A program made the translations under genes and the position numbers. Shown here in pieces: positions 7,436-15,950 of a DNA stretch of 64,000 nt; the stretch's first letter is position 1, and every line of letters starts with the position of its first letter. The notes under the pieces are model-generated. The model worked only from the letters and a program-made list of their open reading frames with translations, was not told the DNA's origin and made no database searches. Location: positions 124,001 to 188,000 of the forward strand of contig NZ_JAHKSI010000002.1 of the NCBI RefSeq assembly GCF_019720915.1. Reading direction: 5' to 3'. Source of the stretch: Alkalihalobacillus sp. TS-13. Its GTDB lineage: Bacteria > Bacillota > Bacilli > Bacillales > Fictibacillaceae.

Positions 7436-8776
7436 TTACTTTTTGTATGGCGGGATACTTTGCTGGAAACGAAAGACATTCGTTGGATCAACCTTCGTTT
7501 TCACTTTTCTTAAGCGCTCGAAATTTTCTCCATAATAAGCGGTCGGCCAATCGTCAATTGATAAATCCGGCCAATTCACATAATCACCGTCCGTATAGGG
7601 GGAAAGATATTTACGTAACGCCTTCACCCATTGGACGTTCTCACTAGCCTCACCTTCTTTTTTCCAAGTTGTGTTATATTCCTGTGCGATAAGCGCCTTC
7701 CTGTGATAAAAAGCTGATTCAGTCGGACGCACTTTTTGCACCGCACCAGTAAGTGCCTGTTGCCATATCGCTGCATCTTCATTAGGTGTATTCTCCAAGA
7801 AATACTTCATAATTTTGATGCCCCGTTCGGGAATCGGTTGATAGACAAAAGACCCAGAGCGTTTGAAATAAGACGGGATATTTCCGGCTGGATAATTGAA
7901 ATAGTCGAATGCCTTGTTGAATGGGACGGATGCGATTTGCACCTTCCTAGGGTTTGTGCTTTTGACCAACGGTTTGATCAGCTTTTTGAGTTCGTCTTTT
8001 ATACCCACATATTGTCCCTGAGCCAGGATCAAGTTTTGTTCTTTCGCATGCAGCTCGATCGACGACGTTAATTTTTCATCGGTAAATGGAGCCCACTGCT
8101 GCCATTTGTCATACGCTCTTTCCAACTGTTCGAAGTCCCATTCGATCCGGAAAATCGAGACGTCGCCTATTGGATGGGCACGGAACTTGAATTGAGTGAC
8201 GATCCCGAAGTTCCCTCCACCGCCGCCGCAACAAGCCCAAAAAAGTTCCCTGTTTTTCCATCTGGTCGCTTCTACAATTTGTGCACTGCGGTCTCCTTTT
8301 GGAACGACGATTCGGACGCCAATCAGGTTATCGCAGGTTAACCCGAAAATCCGGGACAGATAACCGATTCCTCCCCCTAAGGTCAATCCTGCAGCGCCGA
8401 CGCTGTATTCCGTGCCACCGGGGATTGCCAGACCATGCTCCCAAAGTGTGTTGTATACATGTCCTAGATCAGCGCCTCCTGCAATGACCGCAGTTTTTCT
8501 TAAGACATTTACCGAGATTTTGTTCATTTCACTTAAATCAATGACAATCCCTTTATTCAGGATCGAAAAATTTTGGTAACTATGTCTTCCGCTCCTAACA
8601 CGGAAAGGGATTTCTTTTTCCCGAGTAAATCTCAGCGCATTCAGGACATCATTTTCTTCCTGACAAAAAACGATTGCTCCGGGAAACTTGGATCTATATA
8701 GATTAAGATTTGTGCGGGCTTCTGGATAATCCGGATCCCCCGGTACCACAACCCGCCCCGTCAATTCAGTCGCCAT
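7436..8776 (-). CDS. FAD-linked oxidase of the berberine bridge enzyme family
   Basis: A 446-residue flavoprotein with an amino-terminal FAD_binding_4 domain (about 35-180) and a carboxyl BBE domain ending YYGENFERLRKVKTKVDPTNVFRFQQSIPP. The histidine in RSGRHSYQNFS (about residue 63) is the usual site of the 8-alpha-histidyl FAD bond. In bicovalent members a Cys follows GGT before SVG; here the motif reads GGTEYSVGAAGLTLGGG, so that Cys is absent and only one covalent link is expected. Such enzymes oxidise sugars, alcohols or alkaloid-like compounds with O2; B. subtilis YvdP and YgaK are relatives. No Sec signal is seen, so it is probably cytoplasmic. Confidence 0.88.
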   Translation of the reverse strand: MATELTGRVVVPGDPDYPEARTNLNLYRSKFPGAIVFCQEENDVLNALRFTREKEIPFRVRSGRHSYQNFSILNKGIVIDLSEMNKISVNVLRKTAVIAGGADLGHVYNTLWEHGLAIPGGTEYSVGAAGLTLGGGIGYLSRIFGLTCDNLIGVRIVVPKGDRSAQIVEATRWKNRELFWACCGGGGGNFGIVTQFKFRAHPIGDVSIFRIEWDFEQLERAYDKWQQWAPFTDEKLTSSIELHAKEQNLILAQGQYVGIKDELKKLIKPLVKSTNPRKVQIASVPFNKAFDYFNYPAGNIPSYFKRSGSFVYQPIPERGIKIMKYFLENTPNEDAAIWQQALTGAVQKVRPTESAFYHRKALIAQEYNTTWKKEGEASENVQWVKALRKYLSPYTDGDYVNWPDLSIDDWPTAYYGENFERLRKVKTKVDPTNVFRFQQSIPPYKK

Positions 8777-8852
8777 CCTCTCTCTCCTTTAACTTGTCTT
8801 ACAGCAGTATATGAGACAGGTTCAGGTGATGAAACGGCTGAAATGAGGGAGA

Positions 8853-8876
8853 TTGAAAATGGGCAACTGCCCTTTA
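8853..8876 (-). terminator. Short stem-loop after the sigma factor gene
   Basis: GGGCAGTTGCCC on the minus strand forms a short stem followed by ATTTTC. It lies about 25 bp past the stop of the ECF41 sigma gene and is a weak terminator candidate. Confidence 0.4.
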
Positions 8877-8899
8877 TGTCTGCAATGCCCTTGCATACT

Positions 8900-9784
8900 T
8901 TATATCCATTGTAAATGTTCGTTCAAAGACCTGAGTTTATCAGGATTTGCCACCAGGTAGATATCATTGATCTTGCCTTCCCTAAAAGTAAATGAAACGA
9001 CATGAAGCACTTGACCTTCAAGCGTTACGACAACCCCGGGGGCTCCGTTAATCATTTTACGATGAAAAACATAATCCGCAGGAAACTTCTGCATAAGGCC
9101 CAAGAAAAACTGAGTGATCCGTTCGGCAGTGTAGATTGGCTTTACAGCCGCCTTCACTTTGCCGCCGCCATCAGAATAGAAGGTCGCATCCTTTTCCAGC
9201 ATTTGCAGCATCTCGGAAATATTACCGGTATTTAATGCCCGTAGGAATCTTTCAACGATCTTACCCAGTTGTTTCGAGTCCTTCTGAAATAATTCCGGTT
9301 CATGCCCGAGACTTTTTTTCGCCCTGTGAAAAATCTGTCGGCAATTGGTACTGTTTTTATCTACAATATCGGCGATTTCGTCATACTCATACTGGAAAAC
9401 TTCTCTGAGGAGGAAGACTGCACGCTCCACCTCCGATAATTGTTCCAAAAGCATCATATAAGCGGTCGATATCGAGTCTTTCATAAAATACGAACCTGCT
9501 GGATCCGCTACATAGTCTTCCACTATCGGTTCTGGCAGCCATGGACCAACATACGTTTCTTTCTGATGGACTGAAGATCGCAATTGATCGATACATCGGT
9601 TGGTCGTCATTTTACAGAGATAGGATTTCACGTTGGTGATGGACTCGTGATTCGGTAGCTTTTCGAATTTAATGAACGTTTCTTGGACGATGTCCTCTGC
9701 ATCCATCACACTGCCTAACATCCTGTAGGCGAGTGAAAAGAGCAATGGTTTATAATCTTGATAAAGCTGTTCAATCTCGTTCAT
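8900..9784 (-). CDS. sigJ: ECF41-type RNA polymerase sigma factor (SigJ-like)
   Basis: This 294-residue sigma-70-family factor has region 2 (about 8-75, with YRMLGSVMDAEDIVQETFIKF) and region 4 (about 108-165, with LSEVERAVFLLREVFQYEYDEIA). It then carries a SnoaL-like carboxyl domain instead of an anti-sigma gene. The three hallmarks of ECF41 proteins are all present: WLPEP in the linker, DGGGK at the start of the extension and NPDKL near the end. In this group the extension both activates and restrains the sigma factor. Its ATG overlaps the stop of the upstream FAD oxidoreductase by four bases, which is the typical partner arrangement. A perfect ECF41 promoter lies upstream of that partner, so the operon is probably self-activated. 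Confidence 0.93.
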   Translation of the reverse strand: MNEIEQLYQDYKPLLFSLAYRMLGSVMDAEDIVQETFIKFEKLPNHESITNVKSYLCKMTTNRCIDQLRSSVHQKETYVGPWLPEPIVEDYVADPAGSYFMKDSISTAYMMLLEQLSEVERAVFLLREVFQYEYDEIADIVDKNSTNCRQIFHRAKKSLGHEPELFQKDSKQLGKIVERFLRALNTGNISEMLQMLEKDATFYSDGGGKVKAAVKPIYTAERITQFFLGLMQKFPADYVFHRKMINGAPGVVVTLEGQVLHVVSFTFREGKINDIYLVANPDKLRSLNEHLQWI

Positions 9785-11070
9785 ATCAACACCTGGTTTC
9801 TTTTTAAAATGTGTGAAGCTGCACGTTTCGCACTTGCTAGAGATGCATCAACCAATAATTCCTCATCTCCCACCCAATCTCCTGCCACATACAGCCCCTT
9901 TATCTCCGGAACGTCAGGACTTGGTATTGCGCTTCGTTTTATATGCGGGAAGTTGTGCGTGACTGCAATGTGCGGCAAGTATTGTTGCTCCTTCACCTCA
10001 CCTCGCCATCCGGGTTGGATCAAGTCCATGCTTTTTTCCAATAAGGATTTGCTCGTCTGGATCTCGGTTTTACGGTCTTTCGTCAAGTCATGATAGTTGA
10101 CCAGGGAGACGACCGTCATGCCATCCTCACTTACCTTTGCAGTGCGTGATTGATTGGTAAAAAGGACGGGAAGATCAAGTCCGAGGACGAACTGATGATT
10201 TTTGTCTGGAAGCTTCCTTAAGCCAAGATCATAGCAGGAAGCAGTGGCTGGAATCGCTTCTTTTCGCCACCGATCCAGAGAGGTATTTTCGACATGCGGT
10301 ACAAGGCGACACGCTTCATCCGGTGGTGTGGTGATGATCACATTTTCGACTTCGTACGCTTCATTATTCGAGCCGATTACACGTTTGACTTGCCAGTCGT
10401 GTTCAATTTTCTCGACCTTCATAGCGTTGAGAAGTTTAACCCCAACTTTTTCAGCCGTGGACCTTAGTTCTGTTACGATGGACGCCCACCCCTTATCAAT
10501 ATAGAGCACACCTTCTTTCACCCCCCGCTGCATTTGCCTTAAAACCGGACGCGCCAACTGGAGGCTAGGGGCATGAGTTTGCGTTGCTGTTCTGCAGAAC
10601 GCGTAAAAGAAATGACGAATCATCGGGTAACGTATTTCCCGTTCAGCCCAATCTTGAATGCTTTCTTTTTCCACTGCCTCCACATCCATTTTACTGAGAT
10701 GAGCCATCATTTTTGCTAATTGGATTTTTTCGATTCCGTTTAAGAATTGCTTTGAAAATAAAGTGCGAAAACTCATTGGAACGTGATAGACCTGATTTTT
10801 CCAAATCGTCTGTGCTGTATCTGTTGGAGGTTGCGCCCCTTTTATCGTGATGCCCAGTTCATTAAAAATCTGCATCGCCTCCCCGCCTTTATAAAGGGCA
10901 TGGGCACCAAGATTCATGTATACGCCATTTTTGTTGACGGTCTGGGATCGCCCTCCGAATTGAGTGGATTTTTCGAACACAATTCCCCTCTGTCCTTCAT
11001 TAGCGAGCATGATCGCCGCCGTCAACCCTGCAATACCGCCACCTATAATGGCAACATCATATTTTTCCAT
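9781..11070 (-). CDS. FAD-dependent amine-oxidase/phytoene-desaturase-like oxidoreductase, ECF41 partner
   Basis: A 429-residue flavoprotein that starts with the FAD/NAD dinucleotide motif GGGIAGLTAAIMLANEG at residues 10-26, followed by FEKSTQFGGRSQT, and ends with the FAD-binding GLYVAGDWVGDEELLVDASLASAKRAA. It resembles the FAD-dependent amine oxidase/desaturase superfamily; the substrate is unknown. ECF41 sigma genes are usually linked to a carboxymuconolactone decarboxylase, oxidoreductase or epimerase gene, and this is the oxidoreductase type. The start at 11070 follows an AGGAGGG site; the earlier in-frame ATG overlaps that site. It is the first gene of the two-gene operon and the direct target of the promoter at 11102-11128. 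Confidence 0.88.
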   Translation of the reverse strand: MEKYDVAIIGGGIAGLTAAIMLANEGQRGIVFEKSTQFGGRSQTVNKNGVYMNLGAHALYKGGEAMQIFNELGITIKGAQPPTDTAQTIWKNQVYHVPMSFRTLFSKQFLNGIEKIQLAKMMAHLSKMDVEAVEKESIQDWAEREIRYPMIRHFFYAFCRTATQTHAPSLQLARPVLRQMQRGVKEGVLYIDKGWASIVTELRSTAEKVGVKLLNAMKVEKIEHDWQVKRVIGSNNEAYEVENVIITTPPDEACRLVPHVENTSLDRWRKEAIPATASCYDLGLRKLPDKNHQFVLGLDLPVLFTNQSRTAKVSEDGMTVVSLVNYHDLTKDRKTEIQTSKSLLEKSMDLIQPGWRGEVKEQQYLPHIAVTHNFPHIKRSAIPSPDVPEIKGLYVAGDWVGDEELLVDASLASAKRAASHILKRNQVLI

Positions 11071-11101
11071 TTTGAACCCTCCTATCCTATTCATTAAACA
11101 T

Positions 11102-11128
11102 GACGGATAAAGGGTTTGATTTGTGACA
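11102..11128 (-). promoter_or_regulatory. ECF41 sigma factor promoter
   Basis: On the minus strand, TGTCACA is followed after exactly 16 bases by CGTC, 32 bp before the oxidoreductase start. This matches the published ECF41 promoter (TGTCACA, 16 bp, CGTC) described for Bacillus licheniformis. It implies that SigJ drives its own operon. Confidence 0.88.
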
Positions 11129-11169
11129 TTGTGATACTATTATGTAAAAGAAGAAAGGGGAAATGTGTA

Positions 11170-12078
11170 TTGATCATAAAGCCACGCAAAGAATCGCTGG
11201 AATTGAAGATTATGAGATATCTTCGGATTCGAATGAATCTTTCAGCTGAAGACGAACAATACTGTTTCAATCTTGAAAAGGGCTATGAAGGTGAGCTTAA
11301 GTTTGATGAACGGCTCGATGAACTTTTGCTCGGACGCCTGGTTCTGAATGATTTACTATTGGAGCATCGTAACACGCTTTTTCAAACCGATTCATTATTG
11401 ATCTCTTCAGGGACGAATTATCTTTTTGAAGTGAAAAACTACGAAGGTGATTTTTATGTGGATGGGGACAGATGGTATTCTATGGGCGGAAATGAAATAA
11501 AGAATCCGCTGCTGCAATTGAATCGGAATGAATCGTTGTTGCGACAGCTCCTAAAGGCACTTGGTTGTAATATTCCTGTTGAAGCTTATCTTGTTTTCGT
11601 TAACCCCGAATTCCACCTTTACCAAGCACCTCTCAACCAGAATATTATTTTTCCAACCCAGCTTAATCGTTTTTTGGACAAGATCAAGAAACAACCCTCT
11701 AGATTGAAGAATGTCCACTCCACGCTGGCTGAACAACTGTTGTCTCTTCATTTAACCGATACCCCGAATTTCCGATTACCCGACTACCATTATGATAACC
11801 TGAGGAAAGGGATCTATTGTCAGAGGTGTTGTGGGTTTTATGATCAACAGAATACTAGACTCTACTTCTTTTGCGCTAAATGTGGAGAGAAGGAAGACTA
11901 TGAAACTGCGGTTCTAAGATCTGTCGAAGAGTTCAAGCTGCTTTTTCCGAACGATAAGATCACGACAAACCAAATACATGAATGGAGTAATTTCATTAAG
12001 TCTAAAAAAACAATACGAAAAGTTCTGTTAGAGAACTTTAGAACTATAGGACACGGAAAATATACTTATTTTGAATAA
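11170..12078 (+). CDS. NERD-domain protein with zinc ribbon
   Basis: The 302-residue protein has a nuclease-related (NERD) domain at about residues 35-150: YEGELKFDERLDELL, then LLISSGTNYLFEVKNYEGDFYVDGDRWY, where the E-K pair resembles the E-x-K of restriction-endonuclease-fold active sites. A zinc-ribbon-like segment follows (CQRCCGFY near residue 215, CAKCGEKE near 235). NERD proteins are thought to act on nucleic acids, but their roles are mostly unproven. I choose the TTG at 11170, nine bases after a GGGG site; upstream in-frame ATGs lack a site. It is divergent from the ECF41 operon and runs toward the 52-bp repeat array. Confidence 0.8.
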   Translation: MIIKPRKESLELKIMRYLRIRMNLSAEDEQYCFNLEKGYEGELKFDERLDELLLGRLVLNDLLLEHRNTLFQTDSLLISSGTNYLFEVKNYEGDFYVDGDRWYSMGGNEIKNPLLQLNRNESLLRQLLKALGCNIPVEAYLVFVNPEFHLYQAPLNQNIIFPTQLNRFLDKIKKQPSRLKNVHSTLAEQLLSLHLTDTPNFRLPDYHYDNLRKGIYCQRCCGFYDQQNTRLYFFCAKCGEKEDYETAVLRSVEEFKLLFPNDKITTNQIHEWSNFIKSKKTIRKVLLENFRTIGHGKYTYFE

Positions 12079-12148
12079 GTATATACGCCACCTTACTCAA
12101 CATTCACCACCTGCCTTTAGGAAACCCAAATTCCATTTTTCTCATTTT

Positions 12149-12368
12149 CAGGGTCTCACAACCCCTTCATGAGTACCTCAAAATCGGTTTCCCACTTTTT
12201 CAGGGTCTCATAACCCCTTCATGAGTACCTCAAAATCGGTTTCCCACTTTTACAGGGTCTCATAACCCCTTCATGAGTACCTCAAAATCGGCTTCCCACT
12301 TTTACAGAGTCTCATAGCGCCTTCATGAGTACCTCAAAATCGGTTTCCCACTTTTTCAGGGTCTCATA
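12149..12368. repeat. 52-bp tandem repeat array, four units plus a partial fifth
   Basis: The unit beginning CAGGGTCTCATAACCCC recurs at 12149, 12201, 12253, 12305 and 12357, an exact 52-bp period with few substitutions. Each unit contains the inverted repeat CTCAT-N9-ATGAG, so each can form a small hairpin. The array fills the gap between the convergent NERD (+) and FusB-type (-) genes. There are no variable spacers, so it is not a CRISPR. It may act as a transcription barrier or protein-binding array; the function is unknown. Confidence 0.9.
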
Positions 12369-12410
12369 ATGGATTTAAGTGCTTACCTTAGGTATTCAGG
12401 TTGCACCAAC

Positions 12411-12445
12411 TAAAAAAACTGAGAGGATTCCCCCCTCAGTTTTGG
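12411..12445 (-). terminator. Intrinsic terminator overlapping the end of the FusB-type gene
   Basis: AAAACTGAG pairs with CTCAGTTTT and is followed on the minus strand by seven T. The stop codon of the FusB-type gene (12436-12438) lies inside the stem. Confidence 0.85.
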
Positions 12446-13089
12446 TTCAGCAACGACACAAAATCGTTTAGTTTGGTTCTTGTCGTCATATTGTGGTTAC
12501 ATATTTGACTGTCCTTACAGATATAGTTCCCTCGGCTAAGATAGGTTTCTTTTCCGCTTTTCACTTTACACATGAACAGGCCGACTTCTTCATAGCCGCC
12601 GCATAATGTGCAAATGCTTTTCCGATTGCTATCCTGGAAGGTTCCTTGAATTCCCTTCAGTTTCCCGTCCACTTCAACGATAAGATACTTTCTGTTGGAA
12701 CGGATATCATACCACCCTAGATAGGAAAGCTCTTTAAAATTGAATTCCTCGTGTGAAGGCATCTTTAGTTTTTTTGCCTTAGGAAACAATTTCTGCACAG
12801 TTTTTTCTGATATATTCCGAAATGGAATGACATACGCATTCAGTTCGTCAAGAAACCTCTCCGCTTCCGTTGCTTTTTCGATCTCAACCATCTCGTCAAG
12901 AAGTGGCTCCACTTTTTTATCGATAGCAGAAAAAAGATTCAGTGATTTTTCCAACGAGCCATATTTCAAAGCTTTGAGGACATCCTGATCTTTAACAGAT
13001 GCATGTGCGCTTACCAGATTCCGGACTTGAGCCCTGATAAAATTGAATTGATCGGGTCTGATGAATGGTTCATTATTTGTTTTGTTCAT
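12436..13089 (-). CDS. FusB/FusC-type elongation factor G-binding protein
   Basis: The 217-residue protein has the two-domain layout of FusB-family proteins, which bind EF-G and release it from fusidic-acid-stalled ribosomes. Residues 1-90 form the helical amino domain. Residues 100-215 form the treble-clef zinc domain, with ligands visible in CTLCGG (about residue 159), MCKVKSGKETYLSRGNYIC and CNHN near residue 198. Chromosomal homologues are common in Bacilli and may serve normal translation as well as resistance. An AAGGAG site precedes the ATG. A small ORF lies about 80 bp upstream on the same strand. Confidence 0.88.
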   Translation of the reverse strand: MNKTNNEPFIRPDQFNFIRAQVRNLVSAHASVKDQDVLKALKYGSLEKSLNLFSAIDKKVEPLLDEMVEIEKATEAERFLDELNAYVIPFRNISEKTVQKLFPKAKKLKMPSHEEFNFKELSYLGWYDIRSNRKYLIVEVDGKLKGIQGTFQDSNRKSICTLCGGYEEVGLFMCKVKSGKETYLSRGNYICKDSQICNHNMTTRTKLNDFVSLLNQN

Positions 13090-13167
13090 TTCAGTTCAGC
13101 TCCTTATTTCTAATCGGACAATCAGTAAAATAAGGCGCAAAACCATGTTATCAGGATCGACAGGCGA

Positions 13168-13266
13168 TTAGTTCAAATTCCATCCCATACAAAGTATCGC
13201 CTTTCCCATAACAGGCTTTGCATGAGCTGCTGCAAATTCTGGCAAATGAATGTTGCTGTTCGCCAT
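13168..13266 (-). CDS. Small ORF (32 aa) upstream of the FusB-type gene
   Basis: An ATG at 13266 follows a strong AGGGAGGTGG site and opens a 32-codon frame rich in Ala and His. A second minus-strand frame is also open here (GTG 13276 to stop 13151, 41 codons) and has four cysteines in the pattern RICSSSCKACYGKG and LIACRS, which looks more protein-like. Either the ATG frame is a leader peptide for the FusB-type gene, or a one-base indel near 13250 has split a small cysteine protein. I do not recognise either sequence. The surrounding 390 bp (13090-13480) show nothing else. Confidence 0.35.
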   Translation of the reverse strand: MANSNIHLPEFAAAHAKPVMGKAILCMGWNLN

Positions 13267-13480
13267 TATTTACCACCTCCCTAACTAAACATTATTATAC
13301 AATAAATGAATTGAAAAGTGGAAACCCTGTCTTGAAATCTCGGTACTTGCGATTTTTAGAATAAGTATTCATGCATTGTACGTCACCAAATAAACGTTAG
13401 CACCTAAAAGTTCAATCTCTTTTATTTGTATTTATTTTTCTATAAAGTGGAATTAAACTAATTTGTTAGGAGGAATCGTA

Positions 13481-14254
13481 ATGGACGCATTGTTCCGGAA
13501 AAGGATCGGGTTGGCTGACGAGGAACCGATCACATTTGAAAAGCTGGATGAGATACTTGAAAAAACTGCACGGACCATCCCTTTTGAAAATCTACGGATC
13601 ACCAATCAGGAAACGCTTGATATTACGAATGAATCGTTGATCGATAAAATGCTTGCCAGAAATGAGGGCGGGTTGTGCTACGAGTTGAATGGACTGCTCT
13701 ATCTTTTCCTGCTTGAAAATGATTTCGATGTCACACTGGTACGCGGAGACGTATTCAATAGCGAAACTGGTGAATGGACGAATCTCGGCAGGACTCATGT
13801 TGCGATCATCCTCCGTCACGGAGGCCAAGATTATCTTGTCGATACCGGATTTGGAGGCAATCTGCCATTAAAACCTGTTCCGATGAATGGCGTAATCGTG
13901 ACTTCATCCAACGGTCAATTCAAAGTCGAAGCATCTACGAGTGATTACGGTGACTATGTTCTTATGCTAAAACTCGCTCATAAGGATAATGACTGGCGTA
14001 TCGGTTACGTGATCGACTCCAAAAGATCAGTGAAAAATCTGAGTGAATTTAATGAAATCCAAGAAGCGCTTATGGAAAACGAACGTTCACCATTCAACAA
14101 GGGACCGCTCCTTATGAAGTTCACTGACGAAGGAACGGTGTCTTTGACAGATAAGACCCTTACCCGCTGGATCAATGGAAAAGTCCACAAAGATAAAATA
14201 TCGGAAAAGGCCTTCCTGGAACACGTCCGAAAAATGTTTGGCATCATCAACTGA
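13481..14254 (+). CDS. Arylamine N-acetyltransferase
   Basis: A 257-residue NAT enzyme that transfers acetyl groups from acetyl-CoA to arylamines and hydrazines. The catalytic triad is visible: Cys66 in EGGLCYELN, His106 in GRTHVAII and Asp121 in LVDTGFGG. The opening pattern PFENLRI near residue 35 is also typical. The start at 13481 follows an AGGAGGAA site. The length fits Bacillus NATs, which detoxify aromatic amines in the cytoplasm. It is a single gene with no terminator that I can see before the PhoX promoter region. Confidence 0.93.
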   Translation: MDALFRKRIGLADEEPITFEKLDEILEKTARTIPFENLRITNQETLDITNESLIDKMLARNEGGLCYELNGLLYLFLLENDFDVTLVRGDVFNSETGEWTNLGRTHVAIILRHGGQDYLVDTGFGGNLPLKPVPMNGVIVTSSNGQFKVEASTSDYGDYVLMLKLAHKDNDWRIGYVIDSKRSVKNLSEFNEIQEALMENERSPFNKGPLLMKFTDEGTVSLTDKTLTRWINGKVHKDKISEKAFLEHVRKMFGIIN

Positions 14255-14300
14255 ATCCTGGCAATCATTTCTCTTTAGCCCTTCTACACTTCTTCAAATT

Positions 14301-14339
14301 TTTACAATTTTCTAACATTACCTTCAAACTCATTTGCTA
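14301..14339 (+). promoter_or_regulatory. PhoP box upstream of the PhoX gene
   Basis: Four TTNACA-like hexamers follow each other at exactly 11-bp steps: TTTACA (14301), CTAACA (14312), TTCAAA (14323) and TTGCTA (14334). This phasing is the known binding pattern of the Bacillus PhoP response regulator. It lies about 50 bp before the PhoX start, so induction by phosphate starvation is expected. Confidence 0.75.
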
Positions 14340-14388
14340 CGTTTGTTACGTATTGGATGAATGGGAAAATACGAAGGAGGAGTTACAA

Positions 14389-15879
14389 ATGGGCGAACAA
14401 AGAGAACGAGCACTTATGGATAGGAAAGATTTTCTTAAGATGAGTGGGATGGGGATGGCTGCCCTGGCACTTGGATCTGCAGGGATGACTGGAAACGCGA
14501 CTAACGTCCTCGCAAATACGAAAGGTACATCACAATCCCCATACTCATTCAATGGTTTCGGTCCTCTAGTCAAAGATCCGGGTGGCGTGATCGACCTGCC
14601 GAAAGGATTTCAATACCGGATCCTCTCTGAGGAAGGGAAATCAATGACGAATGGTGCGCCGATACCAGGTGATTTTGACGGGATGGCTGCCTTTCAAGGT
14701 CCTCAAAGATCTACCATTCTTGTACGGAATCATGAATTGAGCGGAACAGAGTCTGCAGTACCAGGCAAAAACCCATACAATCGTCTAGCACCAGGTGGGA
14801 CGACTGCCTTGATCATCGGACCGGATCGTAAAGTACATAAAGAGTATGTCACTTCATCTGGTACGATGCAAAATTGCGCTGGAGGAGCAACACCTTGGGG
14901 AACATGGCTCACATGTGAAGAAACACGTATCGATGGCCATGGGTATGTATTTGAAGTCATGCCTGACGATCCGGAAAACAAACTATCAAAAACCCCGATC
15001 CGTGAGATGGGTTTCTTTTCACATGAAGCGACAGCCGTCGATCCAGCAACAGGGATCGTTTATCTTACAGAAGATGATTTCCGTGGAAAGATCGACCCAG
15101 ACGATCCAGCTAATGATGAACGATCCAGTTTTCTATACAGGTACATTCCGAATGATCGGAGTCCAAAACCTGGCGCCCTGCAAAAAGGTGGGAAACTACA
15201 GGCTCTGGCGATTGAAGAAAAGACGAATCCAGATGCTGACTTCATGAACCCGGGGCAAAAATTCGGTGTGATCTGGAAAGATGTCAATAAAGAAGAGCCG
15301 CATGATGATGCGCTTAATAGCGGATGTGTACGGTTCAATCGTTTGGAAGGTGCTTATTTTGCAGGCGGGGTTTTCTGGTTTGATGATACGGCTGGAGGAG
15401 AAAAGCGTCTCGGTCAAATCTACCGCTATTTCCCTTCTACTGAAACGTTGGAGTTGTTTTACGAAGGGACTGAAGCAAATAAAATGGAAAGCCCGGATAA
15501 TATCGTCATCACCCCTTGGGGCGACCTCATGTTTGCAGAGGATGGCTCTGGGGGTAACCGGGTGATGGGTATTACACCTGAAGGCGAAGTATATGCTTTT
15601 GCCAACAATCGGATAAACAATTCAGAGTTTTGTGGACCGACCTTTTCACCAGATGGAAAAACCCTTTTCCTTAATATACAGTCTCCAGGCCTCACCTTTG
15701 CAATTTGGGGACCATTCGGTTACAGAAACGCTGGACGCCAACGGCAAATGGGACACGCCACTCCTCCAAGGAATTTCGCACCGAAATTGTCCCCTGAAAT
15801 GTCTGAGATTGCAAGACGAAGCGGTATATCGGAACTTGAAGCAGCCGCGTTCCTTCGACATGGGGTGAATCTGACATAG
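14389..15879 (+). CDS. PhoX-family alkaline phosphatase, Tat-type signal
   Basis: The 496-residue protein is a PhoX (DUF839) phosphatase, a Ca/Fe-dependent enzyme that releases phosphate from organic phosphates outside the membrane. Family landmarks include DFDGMAAFQGPQRSTILVRNHEL, TPWGTWLTCEET (about residue 167), EMGFFSHEATAVDPATG and DNIVITPWGDLMFAEDG (about residue 366). The signal reads DRKDFLKMSGMGMAALALG: a twin-arginine-like motif in which the second Arg is Lys. The start at 14389 follows AAGGAGGAG. A PhoP box lies upstream and a strong terminator follows, so it is a single-gene Pho-regulon unit. Confidence 0.92.
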   Translation: MGEQRERALMDRKDFLKMSGMGMAALALGSAGMTGNATNVLANTKGTSQSPYSFNGFGPLVKDPGGVIDLPKGFQYRILSEEGKSMTNGAPIPGDFDGMAAFQGPQRSTILVRNHELSGTESAVPGKNPYNRLAPGGTTALIIGPDRKVHKEYVTSSGTMQNCAGGATPWGTWLTCEETRIDGHGYVFEVMPDDPENKLSKTPIREMGFFSHEATAVDPATGIVYLTEDDFRGKIDPDDPANDERSSFLYRYIPNDRSPKPGALQKGGKLQALAIEEKTNPDADFMNPGQKFGVIWKDVNKEEPHDDALNSGCVRFNRLEGAYFAGGVFWFDDTAGGEKRLGQIYRYFPSTETLELFYEGTEANKMESPDNIVITPWGDLMFAEDGSGGNRVMGITPEGEVYAFANNRINNSEFCGPTFSPDGKTLFLNIQSPGLTFAIWGPFGYRNAGRQRQMGHATPPRNFAPKLSPEMSEIARRSGISELEAAAFLRHGVNLT

Positions 15880-15897
15880 TTTCATAGTGATTTGATA

Positions 15898-15935
15898 AAA
15901 GGTTTGCTGAACTTGTCTTCAGCAAACCTTTTTCT
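15898..15935 (+). terminator. Intrinsic terminator after the PhoX gene
   Basis: AAAGGTTTGCTGAA pairs perfectly with TTCAGCAAACCTTT across a six-base loop and ends in TTTTTCT. Confidence 0.92.
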
Positions 15936-15950
15936 ATAAATGCGAAGCCA

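Noticed and set aside
12149-12368. Possible CRISPR array
   Set aside because: Units are directly joined 52-bp repeats without variable spacers and there are no cas genes.
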